Assembly: GCA_017305835.1 (NCBI GenBank)
Contig: JAFKJY010000072.1
Span: forward strand, 1-51,395
Source of the DNA: Hyphomicrobiales bacterium
GTDB lineage: Bacteria; Pseudomonadota; Alphaproteobacteria; Rhizobiales; Rhizobiaceae
DNA: 51,395 nt
Direction: 5' to 3'
The notes below the pieces were generated by a model that searched no databases, was not told the origin of the DNA, and was given only the letters and a program-made list of their open reading frames with translations. A program made the translations under genes and the position numbers. Below, in pieces: positions 28,362-36,863 of the stretch. Position 1 is the stretch's first letter; every line of letters begins with the position of its first letter.

Positions 28362-29021
28362 ATGCGCACGCTGTTGGTCGAGGACGATGCTGTGCTGGGT
28401 GCGGCGGTGCGCGACCAGCTTTCCAGTGACGGGCATTCGGTCGACTGGGTGACGCGCCTCGACGCGGCTCGCGACGCAATGGCCGGCGCGGCGCACGATC
28501 TCGTCCTTCTCGACCTCATGCTGCCGGACGGTCGCGGCATCGTCTTCCTGAGATCTTTGCGTAGCGCGGGCAACGTCACCCCCGTCATCATCCTGACGGC
28601 CCTCGACCAGGTCTCCGATCGGATCGAAGGGCTGAAGGCCGGAGCCGACGACTACCTCGTCAAGCCATTCGATCTGGACGAGCTTTCCGCGCGGATCGGT
28701 TCGGTCGCGCGCCGCTATTCTGGCAATCCCAACCCGATCATCCACATCGGTCCGCTGGAAATCGATATCGCACGCCGAAGCATCCGGCGCGAGGGAACGG
28801 CGGTGCAGCTGACGGCGCGCGAATGGGCCCTGCTGGACGCATTCCTTACCCGCCCCGGTCAGCTGCTTTCGAAATCCCAACTGGAGGAGAAGCTCTACGA
28901 TTTCGATTCCGAGATCGAGAGCAACACGATCGAGGTTCATGTGAGCCGCCTGCGCAAGAAGCTTGGACCGAATCTCATCGAGACCGAGCGCGGCCTCGGC
29001 TATCGGCTGGCCAGGGCATGA
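28362..29021 (+). CDS. OmpR-family response regulator
   Basis: 219 residues. The receiver has LLVEDD (4-9), phospho-acceptor Asp51 in LVLLDLMLPDG, Thr in IILTAL and Lys in YLVKPFD. The C-terminal winged helix (about 125-219) contains LTAREWALLDAFLTRPGQLLSK and SNTIEVHVSRLRKKLG, typical of QseB/PmrA-like regulators. It shares an ATGA overlap with the kinase gene. The tandem half-sites in the two promoter gaps of the neighbouring minus-strand genes make this redox/metal island its likely regulon. Confidence 0.93.
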   Translation: MRTLLVEDDAVLGAAVRDQLSSDGHSVDWVTRLDAARDAMAGAAHDLVLLDLMLPDGRGIVFLRSLRSAGNVTPVIILTALDQVSDRIEGLKAGADDYLVKPFDLDELSARIGSVARRYSGNPNPIIHIGPLEIDIARRSIRREGTAVQLTAREWALLDAFLTRPGQLLSKSQLEEKLYDFDSEIESNTIEVHVSRLRKKLGPNLIETERGLGYRLARA

Positions 29022-30412
29022 AACTGCCGCGCAGCTTGCAGGGAAGGCTCCTGCTCACGCTGGGCGCCGTCATGCTGGCCATCTGGGTTGGCGCCGCGTG
29101 GGTAACGGCACTGCTGCTTCGCCACGAAATCGAGGAGGTTTTCGATTCCTCGCTTCAGGAGACGGCGCAGCGCCTGCTGCCGCTGGCGGTGCTCGACATC
29201 GTCGGTCGCGAGGAAGGCGACGCGGCCACCCAGAGGCTCGCGACGATCCGCAGCCACGAGGAACTGTTCACCTACGTCGTGCGCAACGAACGCGGCGCGG
29301 TCTTGCTGCAATCCCATGCTGCCGATCTCTCCGCCTTCCCCCCCTATGACGGTCCTGGCTTTCGAACGACCGGGCGCTATCGGCTCTACAGCGAGGAGGC
29401 ATTACAGGGCACCGTCATCATCACCGTCGCGCAGCCGCTGTCCAACCAGTCTACCATCATTCGCGAGATGCAGATGGTTCTGGGGCTCCCGGTGCTCCTG
29501 GTCATACCGGCTGCCTTTGGCGCGATCATCTTTGCGGTGCGACAGGGCACGCGGCCGCTGCGCAGGTTTCGCGAACAGCTTGAGACGCGCAATGAGAAGG
29601 ACCTCGCCGCTGTCTCCGCCGAAGGACTTCCGAGCGAAGTCGAGCCGCTGGCCGATACCATGAATGCCTTGCTTGCAAGGCTACGCTCAGCGTTCGACGC
29701 CGAACGGAGCCTCGCGGCCAACACCGCCCACGAGTTGCGCACCCCGCTTGCCGGCGCCATCGCCCAGGCGCAGCGCATCCGCAAGGAGACGTCTGAGATC
29801 CAAACGGCGCGACGAAGTGCTGAAATAGAGGCTGCACTTAAGCGCTTGACTGCGCGAGCCGAGCGGTTGATGCAGTTAGCCAGGGCAGAAGGCGGGCGAA
29901 TAACCCTCGACACCGACGTCGATCTGCGAGACGCCGTCTCGGTTGTCGTGGAGGACATGAGGCGCACCGAACCTCCGGACCGGATATCACTTCGGTTACC
30001 GGACCAGCCCGTGTTGTCTCGGATCGACCCCGACACCGTCGGGATCGTGTGCCATAATCTGATCGACAATGCCATTCAGCACGGCGACAAGGATTCATTG
30101 GTCGACGTCGCGCTGTCATCTGAGGGAGTTCTCTCCGTGGCAAACTCCGGGCCACTTTTGTCACCCGAAAGGCTCCAAACGTTAACCTGCCGCTTTGAAC
30201 GAGACCGAGGCTCGGGCCGCGGCAGCGGGATTGGATTGTGGATCGTGAATACAATCGCTGACCGCATCGGCGGCCGTCTAGAATTGAGATCCCCTAGAAC
30301 CGGGAACATTGACGGGTTCGAGGCACGAGTGGCGTTGGGAGCGATAGGCGAGCCGGCAGGACGAGTTCCTGTGCAGGGCGGTGACAAATTAGGAAATGGA
30401 GCGCCGACGTGA
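29018..30412 (+). CDS. QseC/PmrB-like sensor histidine kinase
   Basis: 464 residues. TM1 is at about 11-33, a periplasmic sensor of roughly 115 residues follows, and TM2 is at 153-174. HAMP (RQGTRPLRRFREQLETR) leads to the HisKA helix with His238 in AANTAHELRTPLAG and the HATPase_c domain (CHNLIDNAIQHG, then GRGSGIGLWIVNTIAD). The start ATG overlaps the regulator stop (ATGA). The last 20-odd residues after VALGAIGEP have no family character and lie next to an IS21 remnant, so the C-terminal end may have been altered by insertion. The stimulus is unknown; PepSY neighbours suggest metal or redox. Confidence 0.9.
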   Translation: MKLPRSLQGRLLLTLGAVMLAIWVGAAWVTALLLRHEIEEVFDSSLQETAQRLLPLAVLDIVGREEGDAATQRLATIRSHEELFTYVVRNERGAVLLQSHAADLSAFPPYDGPGFRTTGRYRLYSEEALQGTVIITVAQPLSNQSTIIREMQMVLGLPVLLVIPAAFGAIIFAVRQGTRPLRRFREQLETRNEKDLAAVSAEGLPSEVEPLADTMNALLARLRSAFDAERSLAANTAHELRTPLAGAIAQAQRIRKETSEIQTARRSAEIEAALKRLTARAERLMQLARAEGGRITLDTDVDLRDAVSVVVEDMRRTEPPDRISLRLPDQPVLSRIDPDTVGIVCHNLIDNAIQHGDKDSLVDVALSSEGVLSVANSGPLLSPERLQTLTCRFERDRGSGRGSGIGLWIVNTIADRIGGRLELRSPRTGNIDGFEARVALGAIGEPAGRVPVQGGDKLGNGAPT

Positions 30413-30461
30413 CGGCGGTGCGACCGGAGTAAAAAGCCGTCCATTGGCTAGTCTGGTCCCT

Positions 30462-30562
30462 TTGCCAGAGGGCGCGAGACCTTCGTGCCGCTGTCGCATC
30501 CGCCCGGCCATGCACAGGTGGATTTTGGCGAGGCGGTCGGCGTGATCGCCGGCGTCCGCTGC
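30462..30562 (+). mobile_element. IS21-family IstA fragment
   Basis: The reading RGRETFVPLSHPPGHAQVDF followed by GEAVGVIAGV is the region around the first catalytic Asp of IstA transposases of IS21 type. Both flanks are lost: it joins IS256-type sequence on the right and the kinase gene end on the left. It is a non-functional scrap of about 100 bp. Confidence 0.75.
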
Positions 30563-31245
30563 ATGCGCGTCGGAGACGACCAGCTTCACGCCGGTGAGGC
30601 CACGCCGCATCAGATCGCACAGGAAGCTCGTCCAGAACGGCTCGGCCTCGGAGGGGCCGATATGCAGTCCGACGATCTCGCTTGCCATCCGTGTTGACCG
30701 CGACCGCGATTATCGCCACCACCGAGACGATGCGGCCGCCCTCGCGTACCTTCAGGTAGGTGGCGTCGAGCCACAGATGGGGCCAGTCGCCGGCAAGGGG
30801 CGCTTGAGGAAGGCGTTCACCCGCTCGTCGATGTCCTTGCACAGCTTCGACACCGAGGACTTCGAGATGCCGGTCATCCCCATCGCCTGCACCAACTCAT
30901 CGACCCTGCGCGTCGACACGCCGTTGATCCAGGCTTCCTGGATGACGGCGACCAGCGCCTTCTCCACCGTCTTCCCCGGCTCCAGGAAACCGGGAAAGTA
31001 GGCGCCGGAGCGCATCTTCGGGATCTTCAGGTCAGCGTGCCAAGTCACGTGTCGAGCGAGCGCTCGCGGTAACCGTTGCGCCAGGTCTGCCGGGCCTCGC
31101 CACGCTCGTAGCGGCCAGCGCCGATCAGGCCGTCGACGTCGGCCTCCATAATCAGCTGAAGCACGTTCTCGGCAATGGCGCGAAGAAAATCCGCATCCCC
31201 GCTCTTCGCCACAAGCTCGGCGAGCGGTAGTCTGTCCTCGGTCAT
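30563..31245 (-). pseudogene. IS256-family transposase, truncated and frameshifted
   Basis: On the minus strand, MTEDRLPLAELVAKSGDADF to RNGYRERSLDT is the IS256 start. The frame is then broken by an in-frame TGA and a single-base loss near 31040. It continues with KIPKMRSGAYFPGFLEPGKT to DIDERVNAFLKRPL, shifts again near 30840 to WLDATYLKVREGGRIVSV, and again to EIVGLHIGPSEAEPFW, stopping at VSDAH. At least three lesions and loss of the C-terminal third make it inactive. Its 3' side is fused to the IS21 scrap. Confidence 0.9.
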
Positions 31246-31396
31246 CGGGATTCCCCTTTCGTCAGGTTGAAGTCGATCAACTCCACCTGACCCGACAGGC
31301 CCGGTGTCCACTCGAGGTGCGGCAAACGCGGCGGCGAAATCTCCACCGCTAAACCCACCCGCGTCTTTCCCCGGAATTACACCACGTTGCGGACGC

Positions 31397-31885
31397 TATC
31401 CGATCGGCACGCTTTTGGAGCGCACGACACGATGCAAAATGTTACTGCATCTACCGCTTCTGGGCTGCCACGGTGAGGTACCTCGATCCAAGAATGGACC
31501 GGCCTTGGCCGGGCATGGTGCAGAGGCTGTTCGTGACGCCATCACGCGCACTATCGCAACCCTGCGCGAAGAACCTCGCCGCTCGCTGACATGGGATCAG
31601 AGCGCCGAGATGGCCCAACATGCCGCCCTCAGGATCGACTCAGGGATCCAGGTCTACTTCTGCGATCCCCCGAATCCTTGGCAACGCGGCACAAACGAGA
31701 ACACCAATGACCTGCTAGGCCATTACTTTTCGAAGGGAACGGACCTCAGCGCGCATACCGCCGAAACGATCGCGGCCGTTGCAGCGACTCTGAACGCGAG
31801 GCCCCGCAAGTCTCTGGGCTGGAAGACGCCAGCCGGAGAGCTTGACCGATGGCTGGCGCAAGGGAATACCGCTGTTGCGACGACC
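31397..31885 (+). pseudogene. IS30-family transposase, 5'-truncated
   Basis: YPIGTLLERTTRCKMLLHLP, SKNGPALAGHGAEAVRDAI, LTWDQSAEMAQHAALRIDSG and YFCDPPNPWQRGTNENTNDL, then ARPRKSLGWKTPAGEL, are the C-terminal half of an IS30 DDE transposase, with its second Asp in WDQ and Glu in NEN. The N-terminal half is missing. Immediately after the last residues it runs into IS3 sequence. Confidence 0.88.
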
Positions 31886-31892
31886 GCTTGGA

Positions 31893-32191
31893 TCCCCCCA
31901 CTATGCCGCTGAGCTCTACCTGCAGCGTCTGGCCGACCACGGTTTGATCGGCCCGATGGGCCGCCGACGTAATCCCTACGACAATGCCAAGGCCGAAAGC
32001 GTCATGAAGACCCTCGAGGTCGAGGAGGTCTATCCGATGGATTTCGAAGCCTTCGAGGAAATCGCCGAACACCTTCCCCACTTCATCGACGAGGTCACAA
32101 CAAACGCAGGCTCCATTCGGCGCTCGGCTATCTGAACCCGCAACAGTTCGAGGACCAACACATCCGGCAGACTGGCAAAACAGCAGCCTGA
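31893..32191 (+). pseudogene. IS3-family OrfB transposase, C-terminal remnant with frameshift
   Basis: PHYAAELYLQRLADHGLIGP, RRNPYDNAKAESVMKTLEVEE and FEEIAEHLPHFIDEV are the end of an IS3-type integrase core. A one-base shift near 32100 moves the rest (HNKRRLHSALGYLNPQQF to GKTAA) to the next frame, ending at TGA 32189-32191. The following TCAGTGTCCACCCGCAGGGG probably is the element's right end. Confidence 0.88.
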
Positions 32192-32229
32192 TCAGTGTCC
32201 ACCCGCAGGGGGCGCACTTCAGACGAGGG

Positions 32230-33063
32230 CTATTTCGTAGCGTGAGTTTCCCGGCTTGCTGAACTGAAATCGGCGAGCGCTTCCCGTGCACTCGCGACCC
32301 GCCATCCTGCGCGGTCGCCCACGAGATAGGTGACGAAGCGAAGTCTTGGGAAACCGACGATCGCTGCATTGGCGATATCGTCGGGGAAGATGATCTGCCG
32401 ATCATACTGCGTGCGCCTCGGAAGGCGCAATCCCGGCATGGATTGGTCGATCAATTCCGTGCAGAACAGCCGCTCCGTTTCCTCCAATCGGAAATGGTGG
32501 TCGAAACGCGCGCCGATCCTGGCGAAGAAGCGGCGGCCCGCCGCGCGCCGCTCCCCGTCGCCGGAGATGTGCGGACGCACGATCATCAGCCTGTCGGTTT
32601 CGACTACATGGCCAAGAGGCGAAAGAGATACGCCATGGCGCTGTTCCGCTTCGATGATCGTCCTTCCCGCGCGGATGTCGGCTCGATGAGGCATTACAAG
32701 CGGATCGTCCCACATGCCGAGCGCCTTCAAATCCCGTTCCGATCCCAGATAGACTGCCGAATGGCCGAACAGGCCACCGCCCGTGTGCCCGGACAGGCGA
32801 TTCTTGTTGCTGAACAAGATGATGTCGAACGGCCTCAGGTGTTTGCTGACGAAGCGCAGCGCCACAGCGTCGCCGCTTAGATAGCCGTCGCGCCATTTGA
32901 TCCGTGAAACGACGAAACCGATCGCCGGCGCGACCGGCTCCGCCGCTTTGATGAGCCATGGTGGAAATTTCCCCGAATTCTCGTCACGGCCACTTGTGGT
33001 CGAGCATCCGGCCGCAAGGAAGACGACGAGCAGGAGCGCTGCGAATTTGGAGCGATAGGTCAT
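32230..33063 (-). CDS. YiiX/YaeF-like permuted papain-fold lipoprotein
   Basis: 277 residues. A type II signal ends in FLAAGC with the lipidated Cys20. The mature part has LRPFDIILFSNKNRLSG, GLFGHSAVYLG with the likely catalytic His, and near the end TERLFCTELIDQSMPGL with the likely catalytic Cys. This order (His before Cys) is that of the permuted NlpC/P60-type hydrolases (YiiX/YebB/YaeF), thought to act on amide or thioester bonds of lipids or peptides. It faces the LuxR-type regulator; TAGTAC-N4-GTACTA lies 94 bp upstream of its start, so it is probably a regulon member. Confidence 0.82.
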   Translation of the reverse strand: MTYRSKFAALLLVVFLAAGCSTTSGRDENSGKFPPWLIKAAEPVAPAIGFVVSRIKWRDGYLSGDAVALRFVSKHLRPFDIILFSNKNRLSGHTGGGLFGHSAVYLGSERDLKALGMWDDPLVMPHRADIRAGRTIIEAEQRHGVSLSPLGHVVETDRLMIVRPHISGDGERRAAGRRFFARIGARFDHHFRLEETERLFCTELIDQSMPGLRLPRRTQYDRQIIFPDDIANAAIVGFPRLRFVTYLVGDRAGWRVASAREALADFSSASRETHATK

Positions 33064-33156
33064 GGGTTTGCCGCGTAGTGCCTGATGGAGAATCGCCAGT
33101 TGCCGCGCTCAAACCCGGCCGCCCGAAGCTAGCAAAAGGGGGGCAGGGCGGAGAAT

Positions 33157-33172
33157 TAGTACGGATGTACTA
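33157..33172. promoter_or_regulatory. Palindromic operator TAGTAC-N4-GTACTA (site 1)
   Basis: Perfect 6-bp arms around GGAT. It lies in the divergent gap between the papain-like lipoprotein (start 33063) and the LuxR-type regulator (start 33246), 74-94 bp from each. Two further copies, at 35721 and 38709, stand in the other promoter gaps of this locus and nowhere else that I could find in the window. Confidence 0.75.
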
Positions 33173-33245
33173 GTGCCGCCCTGATGCGATGGGCCTATAG
33201 AAAGAGGTTGAGCCAATCTGGAGAGGCGGCGCACGGCATTTTGTC

Positions 33246-33869
33246 ATGACGGAACGGATCATCATCGCCGACGACCATCCGATCTTTCGCGATGGCATGC
33301 GCCGCATCGTGCAAAGAGCGGTGCCCGAGGCCGCGATCCATGAAGTCGGCGACGCCTCCGGCCTGATGAAGCTTGTACGGGAAGGCGAGCCGGCGAGCAT
33401 ACTCGTTCTCGACCTGGTCTTTCCCGGCTTCGAGGGGCCGGAAACCATCCGCGGCCTGCGTCGCGATTATCCGACGACAACGCTGCTCGTCGTCTCGATG
33501 AGCGACGACGCCGATATCGTGGCGAAGGTGATGGAAGCGGGCGCCAACGGCTTCATCGCCAAGAGCGTGCCAGCAAGCGAGATGGCGTCCGGCATCGCTG
33601 CGGTCATCGCTGGCGACATCGTCGTCAAGACGCATGCCTCGTTCGGCGAGGCCGGGCTGATGCCGTCCGATCGGCTGGCCCGCCTGTCGCCCCGTCAGCG
33701 CGAGGTGCTGCACCTTTTGGCGCTGGGGAAATCGAACAAGGAGATCGCCCGCGATCTCGGCCTGTCGCCCTTCACCGTGCGCATTCACGTCTCGGCATTA
33801 CTGCGCGCGCTCGACGTCACGTCCCGCTCGGCGGCTGCTGGGATCGCTGTGGAGTTCGGCCTAGCCTGA
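33246..33869 (+). CDS. NarL/LuxR-family response regulator
   Basis: 207 residues. The receiver has [13 protein letters not shown] at 8-20, phospho-acceptor Asp56 in [13 protein letters not shown], Ser in VVSMSDD and Lys in FIAKSVPA. The LuxR-type helix-turn-helix at about 143-205 contains [45 protein letters not shown]. Its start follows the site 1 palindrome by 73 bp, so autoregulation is likely. Its 3' end overlaps the 3' end of the hybrid kinase gene by 85 bp on opposite strands, which ties the pair together and suggests they are cognate partners. Confidence 0.92.
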   Translation: MTERIIIADDHPIFRDGMRRIVQRAVPEAAIHEVGDASGLMKLVREGEPASILVLDLVFPGFEGPETIRGLRRDYPTTTLLVVSMSDDADIVAKVMEAGANGFIAKSVPASEMASGIAAVIAGDIVVKTHASFGEAGLMPSDRLARLSPRQREVLHLLALGKSNKEIARDLGLSPFTVRIHVSALLRALDVTSRSAAAGIAVEFGLA

Positions 33870-35689
33870 ACGGAGTTCTGAACGGAGAGCGCCGCCAGCA
33901 GCACCGAGCGCAATTGCGCCGGGCGCACTGGCTTGGTCAGAAGCACGATCGATTCCTCGTGGCAGATTTCGGCGATCATGTCCGTTCGCCCACCGGCGAC
34001 GATGGCGGCAGCGATCTGCCGTCCCGCCCGGACGCGCAGACGGCGGATCAGCGCGAGGCCAGTTTCACCGTCGCCCAGTTCCTGATCACACAGCAGAAAA
34101 TCGTAGCGCTCGGTGGGGTCGGCGCCCACATCAGTCCCCACGCCTTCGGTCGCACGTATCTCGCATCCCCAGTGCGCCAGGAGCTGCACCGTGCCGTTGC
34201 GCACCGGGCCGTCGTCGTCGACGACCAGCACCCGCAGGCCATGAAGGCGGCGCGCATGCGCGACCGGCCGGCCATGCGCCCGTAATGCTGTTGCAGCAGT
34301 CTCGTGCAAGCCTTCGATCACGAAGCAGGCTCCCTTGCCGGGCCGGGAGGTCAGCGTGATCCCGAGACCCATGATCTCCGCCAGCCGCCTGACGATCGAA
34401 AGGCCGAGGCCGAGACCCTCCATGTCCTCGGCGCCCGGCGAGCGAAGCCGGACGAATTCCTGGAAGATGCGTTTCTGGTCGGCCTGCGCGATGCCCGGCC
34501 CGGTATCGGCGACGACGACGGCGAGACCGCCGCGCCTTCGACGCACCCCGACCAGCACCTGCGAGTTCGGCGCGTATTTGACGGCGTTGGAGACGAGGTT
34601 CTGCACCATGGTATGGAGCAGCGCGGCGTCGCCCAACGCCCACAGCCGTGACGGGCGATGGCGCAGCGTGACGCCGCGCGCCCGCGCGGCCTCGCTGGCC
34701 TGCCGCACCACCCCTCCCAGCACCTCGCCGAGCGGCACCGGGCCGATTTGCGGCTTGACCTGTCCGATGTCGAGCGCCGACAGGTCGAGCAACGACCGGC
34801 ACAGCCGCGTCAATGAATCGAGCGAGCGGTCGATGTTGGTCAGCACCTCGCGGCCGCTGCCGCCGAGGCGCAGGCCGCCGAGATATTCGACGAACAGGCC
34901 GATGGCGTGGATGGGCTGGCGCAGATCGTGGCTGGCCTGGGCGAGAAAACGCGACTTCTCCTCATGCGCCTCGACGAGCTGCGCGCTCGTCCGGGTCAGG
35001 ACGGCGTTCTTGGTGGCAAGCTCTTTGGTCAGCCGCACGTTCTGGCCGATGAATCCGTTCATGCGCTGGCCGAGCACAGTCAGCATCGCCGCAAAGAGCA
35101 GGATCATCCATGCCATCGATTCCGTCCCGACGCCCCGACCGTGCAGGAGCCACGCCGCCGCGAGCAGCGGCAGCGACGTCCACACCGCGATCAGGCTTGA
35201 GCGGATCATGACGTGCGCCGCGCTGACCGCGCCGAGCGCGATCCCGCCGAGGACGAGCGTGTAGAAATTCAGGAGATCGGCCGGCGACGACGTCGCGCAC
35301 AGGAACGCCCCGACGCCCCAGACGAGGCCCGTCGCTCCGGTGAGAGTCAAATGAACGGCCGCGAACACCGGAGCCGGCAGCCATGCCGCGCCGCGCCGGT
35401 AGAGAAGGCCGAGCGCGATCATCGCCACCGAAACGAGGTCGAGGGTTGCCGTCCAAGCCGGAACCCACGCGCCCGCGCCGGCGCGAGAGATCTCGAACCC
35501 GGCCAGCATCGCGACGCTCATATGGATGAGCCAGCTCACCGTGCCGATGGAGGTGAGATAGTCGAGTCGCCAGTGCAGATCGAGGAACGTGGCTGCGCCA
35601 GCACCCATGCCTATTTGCGCGCCGTCCGGTTCCGGTCCGTGGCCGATCAGTCCGATCCATTGCGCCAGCTTCACTCCCGATGCCCCCAT
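33785..35689 (-). CDS. Membrane-bound hybrid histidine kinase (NahK/ErcS'-like)
   Basis: 634 residues. Six or seven N-terminal membrane segments (about 45-205) make a membrane-embedded sensor without a large periplasmic loop. A coiled coil leads to HisKA with His254 in [19 protein letters not shown], then HATPase_c ([30 protein letters not shown]) and a C-terminal receiver ([12 protein letters not shown], Asp535 in [21 protein letters not shown]). The receiver lacks an output domain, so signal passes to the adjacent LuxR-type regulator. The palindrome of site 2 lies 32 bp before its ATG. Its last codons (after [11 protein letters not shown]) overlap the regulator gene tail to tail and may be a non-conserved extension. 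Confidence 0.9.
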   Translation of the reverse strand: MGASGVKLAQWIGLIGHGPEPDGAQIGMGAGAATFLDLHWRLDYLTSIGTVSWLIHMSVAMLAGFEISRAGAGAWVPAWTATLDLVSVAMIALGLLYRRGAAWLPAPVFAAVHLTLTGATGLVWGVGAFLCATSSPADLLNFYTLVLGGIALGAVSAAHVMIRSSLIAVWTSLPLLAAAWLLHGRGVGTESMAWMILLFAAMLTVLGQRMNGFIGQNVRLTKELATKNAVLTRTSAQLVEAHEEKSRFLAQASHDLRQPIHAIGLFVEYLGGLRLGGSGREVLTNIDRSLDSLTRLCRSLLDLSALDIGQVKPQIGPVPLGEVLGGVVRQASEAARARGVTLRHRPSRLWALGDAALLHTMVQNLVSNAVKYAPNSQVLVGVRRRRGGLAVVVADTGPGIAQADQKRIFQEFVRLRSPGAEDMEGLGLGLSIVRRLAEIMGLGITLTSRPGKGACFVIEGLHETAATALRAHGRPVAHARRLHGLRVLVVDDDGPVRNGTVQLLAHWGCEIRATEGVGTDVGADPTERYDFLLCDQELGDGETGLALIRRLRVRAGRQIAAAIVAGGRTDMIAEICHEESIVLLTKPVRPAQLRSVLLAALSVQNSVQARPNSTAIPAAAERDVTSSARSNAET

Positions 35690-35720
35690 ATCCAGCCATC
35701 CGCACCCTCGCCCGCTTCGC

Positions 35721-35736
35721 TAGTACACCTGTACTA
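35721..35736. promoter_or_regulatory. Palindromic operator TAGTAC-N4-GTACTA (site 2)
   Basis: Perfect arms around ACCT in the divergent gap between the hybrid kinase (start 35689) and the Lgt-like gene (start 35860). Same dyad as sites 1 and 3. An ATG directly follows it at 35737 in the Lgt-like frame but has no ribosome site and would make a poor leader. Confidence 0.75.
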
Positions 35737-35859
35737 ATGCGCCGCAGCATTGGTGCTGATACCGTCCTCCCCATCCAAGATCGGCCGACCGATGGCGTCT
35801 GTTCAGCGCCGCAGTTCCAGCTTGATCGCCACATCGCCAGCAAACGCGAATGCGTCGTC

Positions 35860-36570
35860 ATGACCTTGACCCAAATCAACGCCCGGCAATGCGATGGTCA
35901 TGACCGGAAGGCGGCGACTGGTCGCAAGACGCGAGTCTTTCTCTGGAGAGCCGCCGCCGCGGTCACGGGCGCGACCCTGTTCGGCCTGATCGCCGCCCCG
36001 CTGCTGCCATTGCCATGGCTGCCTTCATCGCTCGTTCTGGCCTTTTCGTTCGGCTTCGCGTTCGTCGGCGGCACTGGCTATGGCATCGTGCGCGCCGTCG
36101 TCTTCCCCGCCGCAGCATCGAAGGTATCCGCCTCGTGGACCGGCGCATCGGTATCTGCGACCGCGAGCGCCCTTGCGGCCTCGGCCGTCCTTTTTCTGCT
36201 CGGCAGCGACATCAGCTTTCTGGTGGCCGCCTACGCGATTGCTCTCGGCGCCGCCTATGTGCTGGTCAAGGTCGGGTGCATCGAGGCCGGCTGCTGCATG
36301 GCCACCACGCGCGCCAGCCGTTTCGACCTCCGGCATATCGAGATCACGGCCTCGCTTGCAGCCGTCGCGGTCGCCGCGCTCTTGCTCGGCAACGGACAGG
36401 CGGGGCTTGCCGCGCTCGTCGCCGTCACTGGACATCTCGGAACCCGCATCGCTTCCCGCTCCATGCGGCAAAGGCTGCCGCGCATGGAGACTGGTTTCGA
36501 TGCGCGGGCGGCCGAACTGACGCTTTTGGCGGCGCTGCTCGCGACGGCGGCCTTCGCGGCTGTCGGATAA
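35860..36570 (+). CDS. Lgt-like multipass membrane protein with GCxxAGCC motif
   Basis: 236 residues with about six membrane helices. VKVGCIEAGCCMATTR at 137-150 and RHIEITASL resemble the R-(I/L)-GC-(F/L)-x-x-GCCYG and QLYE signatures of prolipoprotein diacylglyceryl transferase relatives, but the HGGL region and full length of true Lgt are not evident. It may be an Lgt-fold paralogue that modifies or binds a specific substrate, or only a distant structural relative. It heads an operon with the Gly-rich peptide (48 bp later) and the DUF1513 gene. The ATG at 35860 was chosen because upstream codons lack protein character. Confidence 0.7.
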   Translation: MTLTQINARQCDGHDRKAATGRKTRVFLWRAAAAVTGATLFGLIAAPLLPLPWLPSSLVLAFSFGFAFVGGTGYGIVRAVVFPAAASKVSASWTGASVSATASALAASAVLFLLGSDISFLVAAYAIALGAAYVLVKVGCIEAGCCMATTRASRFDLRHIEITASLAAVAVAALLLGNGQAGLAALVAVTGHLGTRIASRSMRQRLPRMETGFDARAAELTLLAALLATAAFAAVG

Positions 36571-36618
36571 ACGGTGATGCCCTCGGCGGGAAATTCACGA
36601 ACAACAAGGAGACAAGAT

Positions 36619-36819
36619 ATGACGGATAAAAAATCGCAGGAGAACGTCGACAGGTCTCGACTGCGGCTTCTCGCGGCCCTTTCCGCCGGCGCGGCAGGCG
36701 GCGGATGCACGCTTTCGGGTGATTCCAGAATACGAGATGATAAACCACGTGTTCCCCAACCCACACAACCGCCGCAGGATTTCGGCGGTGGTGGCGGAGG
36801 CGGCGGCGGTGGCCACTGA
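36619..36819 (+). CDS. 66-residue peptide with Gly10-His C-terminus
   Basis: AAGGAG lies 8 bases before the ATG. A charged N-terminus (MTDKKSQENVDRSR) precedes a short hydrophobic stretch LRLLAALSAGAAGGGC with the only cysteine (Cys30). A polar, Pro-rich segment (RVPQPTQPPQDF) follows, then ten consecutive glycines and a final His. The Ala/Gly stretch before Cys resembles a lipoprotein or Tat-like leader but lacks a canonical lipobox. No family recognised. It sits between the Lgt-like gene and the DUF1513 protein, both envelope-directed, so it may be a secreted or anchored peptide substrate of the system (inference). Confidence 0.7.
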   Translation: MTDKKSQENVDRSRLRLLAALSAGAAGGGCTLSGDSRIRDDKPRVPQPTQPPQDFGGGGGGGGGGH

Positions 36820-36863
36820 CCGAAGCGGCCGCTCCTTCACCGCGTGAAAACGGGCTGGAAACA

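Noticed and set aside
35680..35859. Longer N-terminus for the Lgt-like protein starting before the operator
   Set aside because: The extra 60 codons would read through the palindrome and lack protein-like character or a ribosome site.
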